A stretch of 64,000 nt of DNA from Pseudomonas oryzae (GCF_900104805.1 NZ_LT629751.1:3453001-3517000); one strand, 5' to 3'. Numbered from the stretch's first letter, positions 1 through 10,075 are shown. The notes: generated by a model from the letters alone, not told the origin. Program-made: numbers and translations.

Positions 1-84
1 AGCCGCAGCGCCAGCGGGGCACCGCGGCCGGGTGGCGATGGCGTACAATCGCGCTCCCGTCCGTCGCCCCAGGAACCACCTGCC

Positions 85-903
85 GTGTTCTTCCGCAACT
101 GGCGGCGCCGCCGCCTGCTCGCCCGCCACCCGCTCGACCCGCAGCTGTGGGCCGCGGTGTGCGCCGAGCTGCCGCTGCTCGCCGGCCTGGACCTGGCCGA
201 GCGCCAGCGCCTGGGCGAGCTGAGCCTGCTGTTCCTCCACGACAAGCAGCTGACCTGCCTGCCCGGGGTCGAGCTGGACGACGGCGCACGCCTGCGCCTG
301 GCCGCCCAGGCCTGCCTGCCGCTGCTCAAGTTGCCCGACCTGGACTGGTACCAGGGCTTCCACCAGCTGCTGCTGTACCCCGACGACTTCCTCAGCCCGC
401 AGCGCCATCGCGACGAGGCCGGCGTCGAGCACGTCTGGGACGACGAGCGCAGCGGCGAGGCCTGGCACCAGGGCCCGGTGATCCTCGCCTGGCCGGGGGT
501 GCAGGCCAGCGGCACGCTGGACGGCTACAACCTGGTGATCCACGAGCTGGCGCACAAGCTCGACATGCTCAACGGCGACGCCAACGGCCTGCCGCCGCTG
601 CACCCGGACATGCGCATCGACGCCTGGGCCACGACCATGCAGCAGGCCTACGACGCGCTCAACGCCGAACTGGACCGCGACCCCGACGCCGCGACCGCCA
701 TCGACCCCTACGCCGCGGAGAGCCCGGCCGAGTTCTTCGCGGTGACCAGCGAATACTTCTTCAGCGCCCCCGACCTGCTCGCCGCCGCCTTCCCGGCGGT
801 GTACGCGCAGCTGGCCGCCTTCTACCGCCAGGATCCGCTGCCCCGCCTCGCGCCGCTGACCGCCGCCCTGCAGGCCGGCATGGCGCACGAGCAGGGCGCG
901 TAG
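85..903 (+). CDS. mtfA: MtfA-like zinc metallopeptidase (M90 family)
   Basis: This 272-residue protein matches the MtfA/M90 family of cytosolic zinc peptidases; in E. coli MtfA binds the Mlc repressor and so affects glucose PTS expression. The zinc-binding motif HELAH lies at residues 153-157, and a downstream acidic segment ([17 protein letters not shown]) supplies the likely third ligand. There is no signal peptide, which fits a cytosolic enzyme. The start is GTG, chosen because AGGA precedes it by about ten bases and the family N-terminus (FFRNWRRRR) follows directly. A TACAAT -10-like hexamer lies at 44-49. The family call is firm; the E. coli regulatory role may not transfer to this genome. 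Confidence 0.9.
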   Translation: MFFRNWRRRRLLARHPLDPQLWAAVCAELPLLAGLDLAERQRLGELSLLFLHDKQLTCLPGVELDDGARLRLAAQACLPLLKLPDLDWYQGFHQLLLYPDDFLSPQRHRDEAGVEHVWDDERSGEAWHQGPVILAWPGVQASGTLDGYNLVIHELAHKLDMLNGDANGLPPLHPDMRIDAWATTMQQAYDALNAELDRDPDAATAIDPYAAESPAEFFAVTSEYFFSAPDLLAAAFPAVYAQLAAFYRQDPLPRLAPLTAALQAGMAHEQGA

Positions 904-979
904 CCGCGCCCGTCCTGCCGGCGGTCGCACACGGCGCCGCCGGCGCTGCGACAACGTGGCGCATCCCGTCGAATGCGCC

Positions 980-985
980 TATAAT
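980..985 (+). promoter_or_regulatory. -10 element of the ppa promoter
   Basis: A perfect TATAAT lies 39 bases before the ppa start codon. No good -35 hexamer is seen at 16-18 bases upstream, so only the -10 element is claimed. Confidence 0.55.
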
Positions 986-1024
986 ACGCGCCACTTTTTT
1001 GGCCCCAACCCTGTGGAGTCACCC

Positions 1025-1552
1025 ATGAGCTACAGCAAGATCCCGGCCGGCAAGGACCTGCCGAACGACATCTACGTCGCCATCGAGATCCCGGCCAATC
1101 ACGCGCCGATCAAGTACGAGATCGATCACGACAGCGACTGCCTGTTCGTCGACCGCTTCATGGCCACTCCGATGTTCTACCCGGCCAACTACGGCTTCAT
1201 CCCGCACACCCTGGCCGACGACGGCGACCCCCTCGACGTGCTGGTGGTGACGCCCTACCCGGTGGCTCCGGGTTCGGTCATCCGCTGCCGCCCGGTCGGC
1301 GTGCTGCACATGACCGACGAAGGCGGCGGCGATGCCAAGCTGCTGGCCGTACCGCACGACAAGCTGACCGTCCTGTACAAGGACGTGCAGAACTACACCG
1401 ACCTGCCGGCCCTGCTGATCGAACAGATCAAGCATTTCTTCGAGAACTACAAGGACCTCGAACCGGGCAAGTGGGTCAAGGTGGAAAGCTGGGGCGACGC
1501 CGAAGAGGCCCGCCAAGTGATCCTCAAGGCGGCAGCGGCTTACCAGAAGTAA
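1025..1552 (+). CDS. ppa: Inorganic pyrophosphatase (family I)
   Basis: Soluble family I pyrophosphatase that hydrolyses PPi to two phosphates in the cytoplasm and so pulls biosynthetic reactions forward. At 175 residues it has exactly the usual bacterial length. The signature DDGDPLDVL near residues 65-73 holds the metal-binding aspartates, and E21, K30, E32 and R44 match the other active-site positions. The frame stays open further upstream, but the ATG at 1025 is preferred: it gives the family N-terminus [13 protein letters not shown] and has GTGGAG about eight bases upstream. It is a single-gene unit with its own -10 element and terminator. Confidence 0.98.
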   Translation: MSYSKIPAGKDLPNDIYVAIEIPANHAPIKYEIDHDSDCLFVDRFMATPMFYPANYGFIPHTLADDGDPLDVLVVTPYPVAPGSVIRCRPVGVLHMTDEGGGDAKLLAVPHDKLTVLYKDVQNYTDLPALLIEQIKHFFENYKDLEPGKWVKVESWGDAEEARQVILKAAAAYQK

Positions 1553-1570
1553 GTCGAACCCGCTACGGTA

Positions 1571-1596
1571 AAGCCGGCCACAAGCCGGCTTTTTTA
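1571..1596 (+). terminator. Intrinsic terminator of ppa
   Basis: An 8-bp perfect stem (AAGCCGGC / GCCGGCTT) with a 5-base loop CACAA runs directly into a T tract. It sits 18 bases after the ppa stop codon. Confidence 0.9.
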
Positions 1597-1645
1597 TGCC
1601 CGATCGTTTTATCCAGGATTCTCCTGCGCGCACCTTTGAGCTAAG

Positions 1646-3571
1646 GTGACCGGTCTCAACGCTGGACTCGTCCGCCCCATGCCCCTGTCTCTGCTGTACG
1701 GACTGCTCGCATCGCTCGCCCTCCTGCTGCTGGCGCTCGGCGGCCTCTGGCTGCAGCAGCACCGGCGCGACAGCCGGCGCCTCAACGCCCTCGCCGCGGC
1801 AGCCGATGCCTTCGCCGCCGGCGACAGCCAGGCGCGCGGCGCAGACGTCAGCGACGATGCCATCGGCCAGTTGGCCCGCCACCTCAACCGTGTGATCGGC
1901 CAGCTCGAGGACGAGCGCCACGCCCTGCGCGACAGCGAGCAGCTGCTGCGCAGCCTGATCGACGCCGCGCCCATCGGCATGCTGGTGGTCGACCGCGACG
2001 GCTGCATCGAGTCGGCCAATCCGGCCGCCGTACAACTCTTCGAGCGCGGCGGCGAGCCCCTCGGCGGGCAGTGCATCGACCAGTTGCTGCTCGGCCAGGA
2101 CGCCTGGGCGCGCCTGCTCGCCCAGCCCAACCGCAACCTCGAGTTCGCCGCCCGCCGCAGCAGCGGCAGCTTCCCGCTGGAGGCCTCGTGCACGCCATTC
2201 CAGCGCGACGGTCAGACCCTGCAGCTGCTGCTGGCGCGCGACATCGGCAACCGCAAGCAGGCGGAGAACCGCCTGCACTACCTGGCCCACTTCGACCCGC
2301 TGACCGGCACCGCCAACCGCACCCACCTGCTCGCCCGCCTCGAGCTCGGCCTGCAGTGCGGCGAGGCGCAGACCCTGCTGTTCATCGACCTCGATCACTT
2401 CAAGCGGATCAACGACACCCTCGGCCACGCGATCGGCGACCAGCTGCTGCGCGCGGTGGCCGAACACCTGCGCAAGCGCCTGCCGCCGCGCGCCATGCTC
2501 GCCCGCCTCGGCGGCGACGAGTTCGTCGTGCTGCTCACGGCCGAATTCGCCAGCCACGGCCAGGCCCTCGCCGAGCAGCTGCTGCAGGACTTCCGCCAGC
2601 CGTTCCACATCCAGCAGTACGAGCTGTTCACCAGCCCGAGCATCGGCATCGCCCAGCAGCCGCCCGGCGCGCCGGGCGACGCCACGCAGCTGCTCAAGCA
2701 GGCCGATCTCGCCCTCTACCAGGCCAAGAGCCGCGGCCGCAACCGGCTGGCCCACTTCGACCAGCGCCTGGCCGAGGAAGCCGAACAGCGCCACCGCCTG
2801 GAGGCCGAGCTGCGCAACGCCCTGGCACGCGACGAGTTCGAGCTGTACTACCAGCCACAGGTCGACCTGCGCGGCGGCCGCTGCACCTTCGAGGCGCTGC
2901 TGCGCTGGCATTCGCCGCAGCGCGGACTGGTCAACTCGGCGCAGTTCATGGCCGTGCTCGAGGAAACCGGGCTGATCATCGAGGCCACCCGCTGGATCTT
3001 CCGCCAGGCCTGCCGCCAGCTGCGCCGCTGGCAGGACGAAGGCCGCGACTGGGGCATCGCGGTCAACCTGTCGCCGCTGGACTTCCGCCAGAGCGACCTG
3101 GCCGGCACCCTGCTGGCGATCCTCGCCGAGGAGCGCCCGCCGGTGCAGCGCCTGGAGCTGGAGATCACCGAGACCACCCTGCTGGACGCCGACCAGCAGG
3201 TGCACGATACCCTGCACGCGCTGAAGCAGGCGGGCCTGACCCTGTTCCTCGACGACTTCGGCACCGGCTACGCCTCGCTGGCCTACCTGCAGTTCTTCCC
3301 GTTCCACGGGGTGAAGATCGACCGCCAGTTCGTCACCGGCCTGCCCGCCTGCCGCGAATCGGTGGCACTGGTGCGCGGCATCCTGGTGATCGCCGAGCAG
3401 TTGGGCATGCGCGTGGTCGCCGAGGGCGTGGAGAATGTCCGCCAGGCCGACTTCCTGCTGGACAACGGTTGCCACCACCAGCAGGGCTTCCTCTACGGGC
3501 GGCCGCAGCCGGCCGCCATCTGGAGCGAGGCCGGCCAGCCCCTCGCGCCGACCTGCGCCGAGAACAGCTGA
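1646..3571 (+). CDS. Membrane-anchored PAS-GGDEF-EAL cyclic-di-GMP protein
   Basis: Multidomain c-di-GMP turnover protein of 641 residues. It has one N-terminal hydrophobic segment (about 14-36), a HAMP-like linker (about 40-95), a PAS-like sensor (about 98-205), a GGDEF domain (about 212-372) and a C-terminal EAL domain (about 385-630). The cyclase motif GGDEF is intact at 289-293. The phosphodiesterase motifs are also intact: EALLRW at 416-421, a later ITET, and DDFGTG. No RxxD inhibitory site precedes GGDEF. Both activities are therefore possible, and the net one cannot be read from sequence. The start is uncertain: GTG at 1646, or ATG at 1679 giving MPLSLLYGLL. Neither has a strong ribosome site. 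Confidence 0.9.
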   Translation: MTGLNAGLVRPMPLSLLYGLLASLALLLLALGGLWLQQHRRDSRRLNALAAAADAFAAGDSQARGADVSDDAIGQLARHLNRVIGQLEDERHALRDSEQLLRSLIDAAPIGMLVVDRDGCIESANPAAVQLFERGGEPLGGQCIDQLLLGQDAWARLLAQPNRNLEFAARRSSGSFPLEASCTPFQRDGQTLQLLLARDIGNRKQAENRLHYLAHFDPLTGTANRTHLLARLELGLQCGEAQTLLFIDLDHFKRINDTLGHAIGDQLLRAVAEHLRKRLPPRAMLARLGGDEFVVLLTAEFASHGQALAEQLLQDFRQPFHIQQYELFTSPSIGIAQQPPGAPGDATQLLKQADLALYQAKSRGRNRLAHFDQRLAEEAEQRHRLEAELRNALARDEFELYYQPQVDLRGGRCTFEALLRWHSPQRGLVNSAQFMAVLEETGLIIEATRWIFRQACRQLRRWQDEGRDWGIAVNLSPLDFRQSDLAGTLLAILAEERPPVQRLELEITETTLLDADQQVHDTLHALKQAGLTLFLDDFGTGYASLAYLQFFPFHGVKIDRQFVTGLPACRESVALVRGILVIAEQLGMRVVAEGVENVRQADFLLDNGCHHQQGFLYGRPQPAAIWSEAGQPLAPTCAENS

Positions 3572-3625
3572 ACCGGCTGGCCGACCTGCTAAGCTGACGC
3601 ACCATTTTCGTGCGAGGATCGCGCC

Positions 3626-4396
3626 ATGCCCCTGTCAGACCTGTTCCTGCTGCTGCTCGCCGGCTTCGCCGCCGGCGGCATGAATGCCCTGGCCGGCGGC
3701 GGCACCTTCTTCTCCTTTCCGGCGCTGCTGGCCACCGGCCTGCCGCCGGTCACCGCCAACGCCACCAACGCCGTGGCCCTGTGGCCGGCCAGCATCGCCG
3801 GCGCCTGGGCGGCGCGCAGCTCGCTGCGCCCGCTCGGCGACTACCTGCTGCCGCTGCTCGGCGCCGGGCTGGCCGGCGGTCTGGGCGGCGGCCTGCTGCT
3901 GCTGGCCGGCGGCGACGAGGTATTTCGCGTGCTGATCCCCTGGCTGCTGCTGGCCGCCACCGCGCTGTTCGCCGCCAGCCCCTGGCTGAGCCGCGCCCTC
4001 GCCGCGCGCCGCCGCGAGGCCAGCGCGGTGCCGCCGCACGGCCCGCTGTCGCTCGGCGCGCATGCGCTGGTGTCGGTGTACGGCGGCTACTTCGGCGCCG
4101 GCATGGGCATCCTGCAGCTGGCAGCCTTCTCCATCGAGGGCCACGCCCTGGCCAGCGCCAACGCGCTGAAGAACCTGATCTCGGCGGTGATCTACAGCGT
4201 CGCCAGCGTCACCTTCATCGTCGCCGGACGGGTCAGCTGGAGCGAACTGGCCATCCTGCTCGCCGGCGCCACCCTCGGCGGCTACGCCGGCGGCGCGCTC
4301 GGCCAGCGCCTGCCGGCGCGCTGGCTGCGCGTGCTGGTGATCGCCGTCGGCAGCGGCATGACCCTCTACTACTTCTGGGCCACCTATGCGCACTGA
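3626..4396 (+). CDS. TauE/SafE-family sulfite/organosulfonate-type exporter
   Basis: Integral inner-membrane protein of 256 residues in the TauE/SafE (COG0730) family, whose members move sulfite or small sulfur-containing anions. The whole sequence is a run of about eight hydrophobic helices rich in Gly, Ala and Leu. The family hallmarks are an early GGMNALAGGGTFFSFPAL segment and a second-half repeat containing YGGYFGAGMGIL. The ATG has GAGGAT about seven bases upstream. No sulfur-metabolism genes lie nearby, so the substrate is not predicted. It is read with its neighbours but 55 bases after the GGDEF/EAL gene, so co-transcription is uncertain. Confidence 0.88.
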   Translation: MPLSDLFLLLLAGFAAGGMNALAGGGTFFSFPALLATGLPPVTANATNAVALWPASIAGAWAARSSLRPLGDYLLPLLGAGLAGGLGGGLLLLAGGDEVFRVLIPWLLLAATALFAASPWLSRALAARRREASAVPPHGPLSLGAHALVSVYGGYFGAGMGILQLAAFSIEGHALASANALKNLISAVIYSVASVTFIVAGRVSWSELAILLAGATLGGYAGGALGQRLPARWLRVLVIAVGSGMTLYYFWATYAH

Positions 4397-4515
4397 GCCG
4401 CCCATGGTGCGCATGGCGCACCGGAACAGGCGCCCCTGCCACTCGGCTGCCATTTGCCCGCCATCCGCGGCTCTGCTAGTGTCGCGCCCGTTTTCCGCCG
4501 TCCGAGAATGCCGCC

Positions 4516-4755
4516 ATGGCCCGCAAGAAAACCGCCCCCGATTTCGAGCAGTCGCTGAGCGAACTGCAGACCCTGGTCGAGCGCCTGGAAAGCGGCGAAC
4601 TGTCCCTCGAGGACTCGCTGGCCGCCTTCGAGCAGGGCGTCCGCCTGACCCGCGAATGCCAGGGCGCGCTCAGCCAGGCGGAACAGAAGGTGCAGATCCT
4701 CCTCGGCCAGGACGGCCAGACCGCCCCCTTCGCGGTGGAGGGCGAGCAGGCATGA
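4516..4755 (+). CDS. xseB: Exodeoxyribonuclease VII small subunit
   Basis: Small subunit of exonuclease VII, which with XseA degrades single-stranded DNA to oligonucleotides during repair. The 79-residue length and the family core ([18 protein letters not shown] followed by [15 protein letters not shown]) are typical. The protein is mostly helical and acidic, as expected for the subunit that wraps around XseA. Its stop codon overlaps the ispA start as ATGA, which implies translational coupling. xseB-ispA-dxs is a conserved order in Pseudomonas and enterics. Confidence 0.96.
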   Translation: MARKKTAPDFEQSLSELQTLVERLESGELSLEDSLAAFEQGVRLTRECQGALSQAEQKVQILLGQDGQTAPFAVEGEQA

Positions 4756-5642
4756 GCCTCCAGCAGTACCAGTCCACCTGCCAGGCGCGCGTCGACGCCG
4801 CCCTGGACGCCCTGTTCGTCGCCCCGCGCAGCGAGCTCGAACGCCTCTACCAGGCCATGCGCTACAGCGTGATCAACGGCGGCAAGCGCGTGCGCCCGCT
4901 GCTCGCCTACGCCGCCTGCGAGACCCTCGGCGGCGCCGCCGAACGGGCCGACGGCGCGGCCTGCGCGGTGGAGCTGATCCACGCCTACTCGCTGGTCCAC
5001 GACGACCTGCCGGCGATGGACGACGACGACCTGCGCCGCGGCCAGCCGACCACCCACATCGCCTTCGACGAGGCCTGCGCCATCCTCGCCGGCGACGGCC
5101 TGCAGGCGCTGGCCTTCGAGGTGCTGGCCGACACCGCGCGCAACCCGCAGGACGCCGAGACCCGCCTGGACATGATCGCCAGCCTGGCGCGCGCCGCCGG
5201 CCCCGCCGGCATGGTCGGCGGCCAGGCCATCGACCTCGGCTCGGTCGGCGTGCAGCTCGACCAGGCCGCGCTGGAAACCATGCACCGGCACAAGACCGGT
5301 GCGCTGATCGAGGCCAGCGTGCGCCTCGGCGCCCTGGCCAGCGGGCGCAGCGACGCCAGCAGCCTCGCCGCCCTGCAGCGCTACGCGCGCGCCATCGGCC
5401 TGGCCTTCCAGGTCCAGGACGACATCCTCGACGTGGAAAGCGACACCGCCACCCTCGGCAAGACCCAGGGCAAGGACCAGGCCAACGACAAGCCGACCTA
5501 CCCAGCGCTGCTCGGCCTCGACGCCGCCAAGGCCTACGCCCTGGAACTGCGCGACCAGGCGCTGGCCGCGCTGACCGACTTCGACGAGCGCGCCGACGCC
5601 CTGCGCCAGCTGGCCCGCTACATCGTCGAACGTCGCCACTGA
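4752..5642 (+). CDS. ispA: Geranyl/farnesyl diphosphate synthase
   Basis: Cytosolic short-chain trans-prenyltransferase that condenses IPP with DMAPP and then GPP to give farnesyl diphosphate for quinones and undecaprenyl carrier. It has 296 residues. The first aspartate-rich motif is [14 protein letters not shown] and the second is [13 protein letters not shown]; both are complete, and the GGKRVRP substrate-binding motif is also present. The ATG at 4752 overlaps the xseB stop by four bases, so the longer upstream open frame is rejected as a start. It sits one gene before dxs, the first step of the pathway that feeds it. Confidence 0.97.
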   Translation: MSLQQYQSTCQARVDAALDALFVAPRSELERLYQAMRYSVINGGKRVRPLLAYAACETLGGAAERADGAACAVELIHAYSLVHDDLPAMDDDDLRRGQPTTHIAFDEACAILAGDGLQALAFEVLADTARNPQDAETRLDMIASLARAAGPAGMVGGQAIDLGSVGVQLDQAALETMHRHKTGALIEASVRLGALASGRSDASSLAALQRYARAIGLAFQVQDDILDVESDTATLGKTQGKDQANDKPTYPALLGLDAAKAYALELRDQALAALTDFDERADALRQLARYIVERRH

Positions 5643-5655
5643 GGCCCGTCCGAGC

Positions 5656-5684
5656 GGGTGGAAACCGCGCCGCGGATTTCCACC
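5656..5684. repeat. REP-like palindromic element, copy 1
   Basis: An imperfect palindrome in the ispA-dxs gap: the arms GGTGGAAACCGC and GCGG(A)TTTCCACC form a 12-bp stem with one bulged A and a 3-base loop. No T tract follows. The same pattern, GGGT(G/C)GAAA then CCGCGCCG(C/T)GG then TTTCC(A/G)CC, recurs at 12020-12050. This suggests a dispersed intergenic palindrome rather than a local terminator. Nothing else but the dxs leader is visible in this 196-base gap. Confidence 0.55.
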
Positions 5685-5838
5685 GCAGGCCGCGCCGGAG
5701 CAGGCGGCGCCGTCAGCCGGCCGCCGCACCGCGCACGCCGTGTAACAATCCCGTCACTCCTCGACCTTCGCTTGCTTGGGCGCCCCGGCCGCTTCGGGTA
5801 AACTCGCCCATCCTTTGCCGATTGCCGTAGTACGTCCG

Positions 5839-7749
5839 ATGCCCAAGACGCTGCACGAGTTCCCCCGCCAGCGGCCCGACACGCCCCTGCTCGACCGTAT
5901 CGACAGCCCCGCCGCGCTGCGCGCCCTCAGCGAAGCCGAGCTGGATACCCTGGCCGACGAGCTGCGCCAGTACCTGCTCTACACCGTGGCGCGCACCGGC
6001 GGGCACTTCGGCGCCGGCCTCGGCGTGGTCGAGCTGACCATCGCCCTGCACCACGTCTACCACACCCCGGAAGACCGCCTGGTGTGGGACGTCGGCCACC
6101 AGGCCTACCCGCACAAGATCCTCACCGGGCGCCGCGAGCAGATGGCGACCCTGCGCCAGAAGGGCGGCCTGGCCGCCTTCCCGCGGCGCAGCGAGAGCGC
6201 GTACGACACCTTCGGCGTCGGCCACTCGAGCACCTCGATCAGTGCCGCGCTGGGCATGGCGCTGGCCAACCGCCTGCAGGGCAACGACAGGCGCACCGTG
6301 GCGGTGATCGGCGACGGCGCACTGACCGCCGGCATGGCCTTCGAGGCGCTCAACCATGCGCCCGAGGTCAAGGCCGACATGCTGGTGGTGCTCAACGACA
6401 ACGACATGTCGATCTCGCGCAACATCGGCGGGCTGAACAACTACCTGACCAAGATCCTCTCCAGCCGCACCTACGCCAGCATGCGCGAGGGCAGCAAGAA
6501 GATCCTCTCGCGCATTCCCGGCGCCTGGGAGATCGCCCGGCGCACCGAGGAGCACGCCAAGGGCATGCTGGTGCCCGGCACCCTGTTCGAGGAGCTGGGC
6601 TGGAACTACATCGGCCCGATCGACGGTCACGACCTGCCGACCCTGATCGCCACCCTGCGCAAGATGCGCGAGCTCAAGGGCCCGCAGTTCCTGCACATCG
6701 TCACCAAGAAGGGCAAGGGCTTCGCCCCGGCCGAGGCCGACCCGATCGGCTACCACGCGATCAGCAAGCTGGAGATCGGCAGCCAGCAGGCCGCGAAGAA
6801 GCCGTCCGGGCCGAAGTACTCGGCGGTGTTCGGCCAGTGGCTGTGCGACATGGCCGAGCAGGACCCGCGGCTGATCGGCATCACCCCGGCGATGAAGGAA
6901 GGCTCCGACCTGGTGGCCTTCGCCGACCGCTATCCCGAGCGCTACTTCGACGTGGCGATCGCCGAGCAGCACGCGGTGACCCTGGCCGCCGGCCTTGCCT
7001 GCGAAGGCGCCAAGCCGGTGGTGGCGATCTATTCGACCTTCCTGCAGCGCGCCTACGATCAGCTGATCCACGACGTCGCCGTGCAGGACCTCGACGTGCT
7101 GTTCGCCATCGACCGCGCCGGCCTGGTCGGCGAGGACGGGCCGACCCACGCCGGCAGCTTCGACCTCTCCTACCTTCGCTGCATCCCCGGCATGCTCGTC
7201 ATGACCCCCAGCGACGAGAACGAGCTGCGCCTGCTGCTCACCACCGGCTACCAGTACAGCGGCCCGGCGGCGGTGCGCTACCCACGCGGCTCGGGGCCCA
7301 ACACGCCGATCGCGCCGGAGCTGCAGACGGTGGAGATCGGCAAGGGCGTGCTGCGCCGCCAGGGCCGCCGCGTCGCCCTGCTGGTGTTCGGCGTGCAGCT
7401 GAGCGAGGCCCTGCAGGTCGCCGAGCGGCTCGACGCCACGGTGGTCGACATGCGCTTCGTCAAGCCGCTGGACGAAGCGCTGCTGCGCGAGCTGGCCGCC
7501 AGCCACGAGCTGCTGGTCACCGTCGAGGAGAACGCCATCATGGGCGGTGCCGGTTCGGCGGTCGCCGAGTTCCTCGCCCGCGAGGCCATCGTCCGTCCGC
7601 TGCTGCAGCTCGGCCTGCCCGACTGCTACGTCGAGCATGCCAAGCCGGCGGAGATGCTCGCCGAGTGCGGCCTGGATGCCGCCGGCATCGAAACCGCGGT
7701 GCGGACGCGGCTGGCGCTGCTTGAAGGAAATTCAAGACAAGCGGTCTGA
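5839..7749 (+). CDS. dxs: 1-deoxy-D-xylulose-5-phosphate synthase
   Basis: Thiamine-diphosphate enzyme that condenses pyruvate and glyceraldehyde 3-phosphate to DXP, the entry step of the MEP isoprenoid pathway; DXP also feeds thiamine and pyridoxal synthesis. The 636-residue length is typical. Visible motifs are GHFGAGLG near the N-terminus, the ThDP/Mg motif starting [16 protein letters not shown] and ending NDNDMS, and the catalytic glutamate in [14 protein letters not shown]. The start at 5839 ([11 protein letters not shown]) matches Pseudomonas Dxs, although its ribosome site is weak. A strong terminator follows 19 bases after the stop. Confidence 0.98.
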   Translation: MPKTLHEFPRQRPDTPLLDRIDSPAALRALSEAELDTLADELRQYLLYTVARTGGHFGAGLGVVELTIALHHVYHTPEDRLVWDVGHQAYPHKILTGRREQMATLRQKGGLAAFPRRSESAYDTFGVGHSSTSISAALGMALANRLQGNDRRTVAVIGDGALTAGMAFEALNHAPEVKADMLVVLNDNDMSISRNIGGLNNYLTKILSSRTYASMREGSKKILSRIPGAWEIARRTEEHAKGMLVPGTLFEELGWNYIGPIDGHDLPTLIATLRKMRELKGPQFLHIVTKKGKGFAPAEADPIGYHAISKLEIGSQQAAKKPSGPKYSAVFGQWLCDMAEQDPRLIGITPAMKEGSDLVAFADRYPERYFDVAIAEQHAVTLAAGLACEGAKPVVAIYSTFLQRAYDQLIHDVAVQDLDVLFAIDRAGLVGEDGPTHAGSFDLSYLRCIPGMLVMTPSDENELRLLLTTGYQYSGPAAVRYPRGSGPNTPIAPELQTVEIGKGVLRRQGRRVALLVFGVQLSEALQVAERLDATVVDMRFVKPLDEALLRELAASHELLVTVEENAIMGGAGSAVAEFLAREAIVRPLLQLGLPDCYVEHAKPAEMLAECGLDAAGIETAVRTRLALLEGNSRQAV

Positions 7750-7768
7750 AAGATGCTTGAGTTTCAGG

Positions 7769-7803
7769 ACGCCGCGCACTAAGGTGCGCGGCGTTTTGCT
7801 TTT
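7769..7803 (+). terminator. Intrinsic terminator of dxs
   Basis: An 11-bp perfect stem (ACGCCGCGCAC / GTGCGCGGCGT) with the loop TAAG is followed by TTTTGCTTTT. It ends the dxs unit and isolates it from the riboswitch that begins a few bases later. Confidence 0.93.
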
Positions 7804-7808
7804 CGTCA

Positions 7809-7990
7809 GGGTGCGCGGGCCATCAGCCTGCGTTAAACGGGAAGCCGGTGCGCTCCATGCGAGCAAGGCCGGCGCTGCCCCCGCAACGGTAATCGACCGC
7901 AGGCCCGAGGCCTGCAACCTTGCCCAACGGCCACTGGGATTTCCCGGGAAGGCGGGCCAAGGGTCGACAGCCCGGAGACCGGCCCGGACG
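7809..7990 (+). promoter_or_regulatory. Cobalamin (adenosylcobalamin) riboswitch
   Basis: The conserved core is visible in order: an AAACGGGAAGCCGGTGCG segment near 7835, GCTGCCCCCGCAACGGTAA near 7874, and a B12-box-like AGCCCGGAGACCGGCC at 7969-7984. The aptamer lies in the leader of the TonB-dependent receptor gene that starts at 8096. About 105 bases of expression platform remain; I could not decide between a terminator and ribosome-site sequestration. The family expectation is repression when cobalamin is plentiful. Confidence 0.95.
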
Positions 7991-8095
7991 GATTCGACAG
8001 GTGTTGCGGAGGGCCGCACCGTCAGTCGCGCGCCGCGGCGCGTCTCTGTCTCCTGCCCTCCTCGAAAGTCTGCCTTCCACTTTTGAGGACTTCCC

Positions 8096-10027
8096 ATGAA
8101 GCTTTCCCGTCTGGCGCTGGCCGTAGCCCTGGCGCCCACCCTGGCCCTGGCCGGCGAGCCCGCCGACGACGTCCAGCCGCTGATCGTCACCCGCGCCACC
8201 CCGCTGGAACAGCCGGCCCCGGCCAGCGTGCGGGTGATCAAGCGCGCCGAGATCGAACGCAGCGGCGCCCAACACCTGGTCGACGTGCTGCGCAACCAGG
8301 CCGGCGTGCAGCTGCGCGACGTCATCGGCGACGGCAGCCGCGCCACTCCCAGCCTGCGCGGCTTCGGCGAAAACGCGGTGAACAACACCCTGATCCTGGT
8401 CGACGGCCGCCGTCTCAACCAGCCGGCGCTGGCCGGCGCCGACCTCAACAGCGTGCCGCTGGCCAACATCGAGCGCATCGAGATCCTGCGCGGCGCCGGC
8501 ACCGTGCTGTACGGCGACCAGGCGGTCGGCGGGGTGATCAACATCATCACCCGCACCCCACGCCGCAACGAGGCCTACGTGGAAACCACCCAGGGCAGCC
8601 ACGACCTCGAGGCCTACCGCGGCCACGTGTTCCAGCAGCTCGGCGGCGGCTTCTCCGCCTACGCCAGCGGCGAAACCCGCCACACCGACAACTACCGCGA
8701 CCACAACAACGCCGACTACAGCAACGCCTTCGGCCGCCTGCGCTACGATCACGCCCGGGGCTGGGCACTGTACGAATACCAGACGGTGGACGACGAGCTG
8801 CGCCTGCCCGGATACCTGAGCGAGGCCGAGCGCCGCGCAGATCGCAAGGCCAGCTACGCTGCCAATACCAACGGCTTCAACGACAGCCAGACCCAGGTGC
8901 ACCGCTTCGCCGCCGAGCAGCGCCTGGATGAGATCTGGGCTGCCGACTTCGATTACAGCCACAGCGACCAGGATGGCGTCGGCGCTTACAACAGCGCCTG
9001 GGGCAGCTCGCCGTTCACCCAGGGCACCCGCGTGGAAAGCTTCAGTCCGCGCCTGACCGCGCGCTGGGACAGCGGCCTGGGGCGCAGCGAGTGGCTGCTC
9101 GGCCACGACCACATCACCAGCGACTACCAGGCGTCCTGGGGCACCGACTTCCGTCAGACCCTGCGCGACTGGTACACCCAGCTCAGCCAGCCACTCGGCC
9201 ATGATCTGACCCTGACCCTCGGCTACCGCGCCAGCGAGGCCGAGGATCGCAACCATGCGGTCGGCAAGACCCATACCGACCGCGAAGGCAGCAGCAGCGT
9301 CGGCCTGAGCTGGCAGGCCGACGCACAGACCCGCGTGTTCCTCAGGCGCGAGGACGTGCTGCGCTGGGCCAACATCGACGAGAACGGCTGGACCAGCCCT
9401 GGCGTCGAGTTCCTCGCGCCGCAGACCGGCGAGTCCTGGGAAAGCGGCGTGGAATGGGACGACGGCGTGCAGCGCTACCAGCTCAGCGTCTACCGCCTCG
9501 ACCTCGACGACGAGCTGATGTACGACCCCAGCGCTCCCGGCCCCTTCGGCCTCGGTGCCAACATCAACCTCGACCAGACCCGCCGCGACGGCCTGCTGCT
9601 CGAGGCGCAGCGTCAGCTGACCGAGCGCCTGAGCGTCAGCGGCCAGTACAGCTTCACCGACGCCGAGTACCGCGCCGGCAGCTTCAAGGGCAACGATGTA
9701 CCTGGCGTATCGCGGCACAGCGCCGGTGCCCAGCTCGACTACCTGATCCTGCCGGGCCTCAACGGCCATCTGGAAGCACTGTACACCGGCGCCAGCTACC
9801 TGTCCGGCGACCACGCCCACGCCATGCCCCGCGAGGGCGGCTACACGGTGTTCAACGCTGCGCTGAGCTGGGACTATCGCCAGTTCACCAGCAAGCTGCG
9901 GGTCAACAACCTGACCGGCAAGCAGTACGACGCCTTCGCCAACTACTCCGTGTGGGCGCCAGGCAACAAGGCGCTCTACCCGGCCCCCGAGGAAGACGTG
10001 CAGCTGAGCGTCGGCTACCGCTTCTGA
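8096..10027 (+). CDS. btuB: TonB-dependent cobalamin receptor, BtuB-like
   Basis: Outer-membrane receptor of 643 residues for high-affinity corrinoid uptake, energised by TonB. A signal peptide (MKLSRLALAVALAPTLALA) is followed by a TonB-box-like stretch QPLIVTRAT. A plug domain comes next (SLRGFGENAVNNTLILVDGRR, then RGAGTVLYGDQAVGGVINI further on), then a beta-barrel ending in aromatic YRF. GAGGA lies 6 bases before the ATG. The cobalamin riboswitch in its leader is the main reason for assigning a corrinoid substrate. It converges with a BtuF-like gene, and a shared hairpin separates the two. Confidence 0.93.
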   Translation: MKLSRLALAVALAPTLALAGEPADDVQPLIVTRATPLEQPAPASVRVIKRAEIERSGAQHLVDVLRNQAGVQLRDVIGDGSRATPSLRGFGENAVNNTLILVDGRRLNQPALAGADLNSVPLANIERIEILRGAGTVLYGDQAVGGVINIITRTPRRNEAYVETTQGSHDLEAYRGHVFQQLGGGFSAYASGETRHTDNYRDHNNADYSNAFGRLRYDHARGWALYEYQTVDDELRLPGYLSEAERRADRKASYAANTNGFNDSQTQVHRFAAEQRLDEIWAADFDYSHSDQDGVGAYNSAWGSSPFTQGTRVESFSPRLTARWDSGLGRSEWLLGHDHITSDYQASWGTDFRQTLRDWYTQLSQPLGHDLTLTLGYRASEAEDRNHAVGKTHTDREGSSSVGLSWQADAQTRVFLRREDVLRWANIDENGWTSPGVEFLAPQTGESWESGVEWDDGVQRYQLSVYRLDLDDELMYDPSAPGPFGLGANINLDQTRRDGLLLEAQRQLTERLSVSGQYSFTDAEYRAGSFKGNDVPGVSRHSAGAQLDYLILPGLNGHLEALYTGASYLSGDHAHAMPREGGYTVFNAALSWDYRQFTSKLRVNNLTGKQYDAFANYSVWAPGNKALYPAPEEDVQLSVGYRF

Positions 10028-10038
10028 GTCCGGCCAGG

Positions 10039-10075
10039 AACGACGAGGCCCCGCACTGCGGGGCCTCGTCGTTTT
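10039..10075 (+). terminator. Terminator between btuB and btuF-like genes
   Basis: A 16-bp perfect stem (AACGACGAGGCCCCGC and its complement) with the 3-base loop ACT ends in TTTT on the + strand. It terminates btuB. The reverse strand lacks a T tract, so it is probably a weaker stop for the convergent gene. Confidence 0.93.

Noticed and set aside
8005-8095. Intrinsic terminator as the expression platform of the cobalamin riboswitch
   Set aside because: GC-rich self-complementary stretches are present, but no stem is followed by a U tract, so the mechanism is left open.
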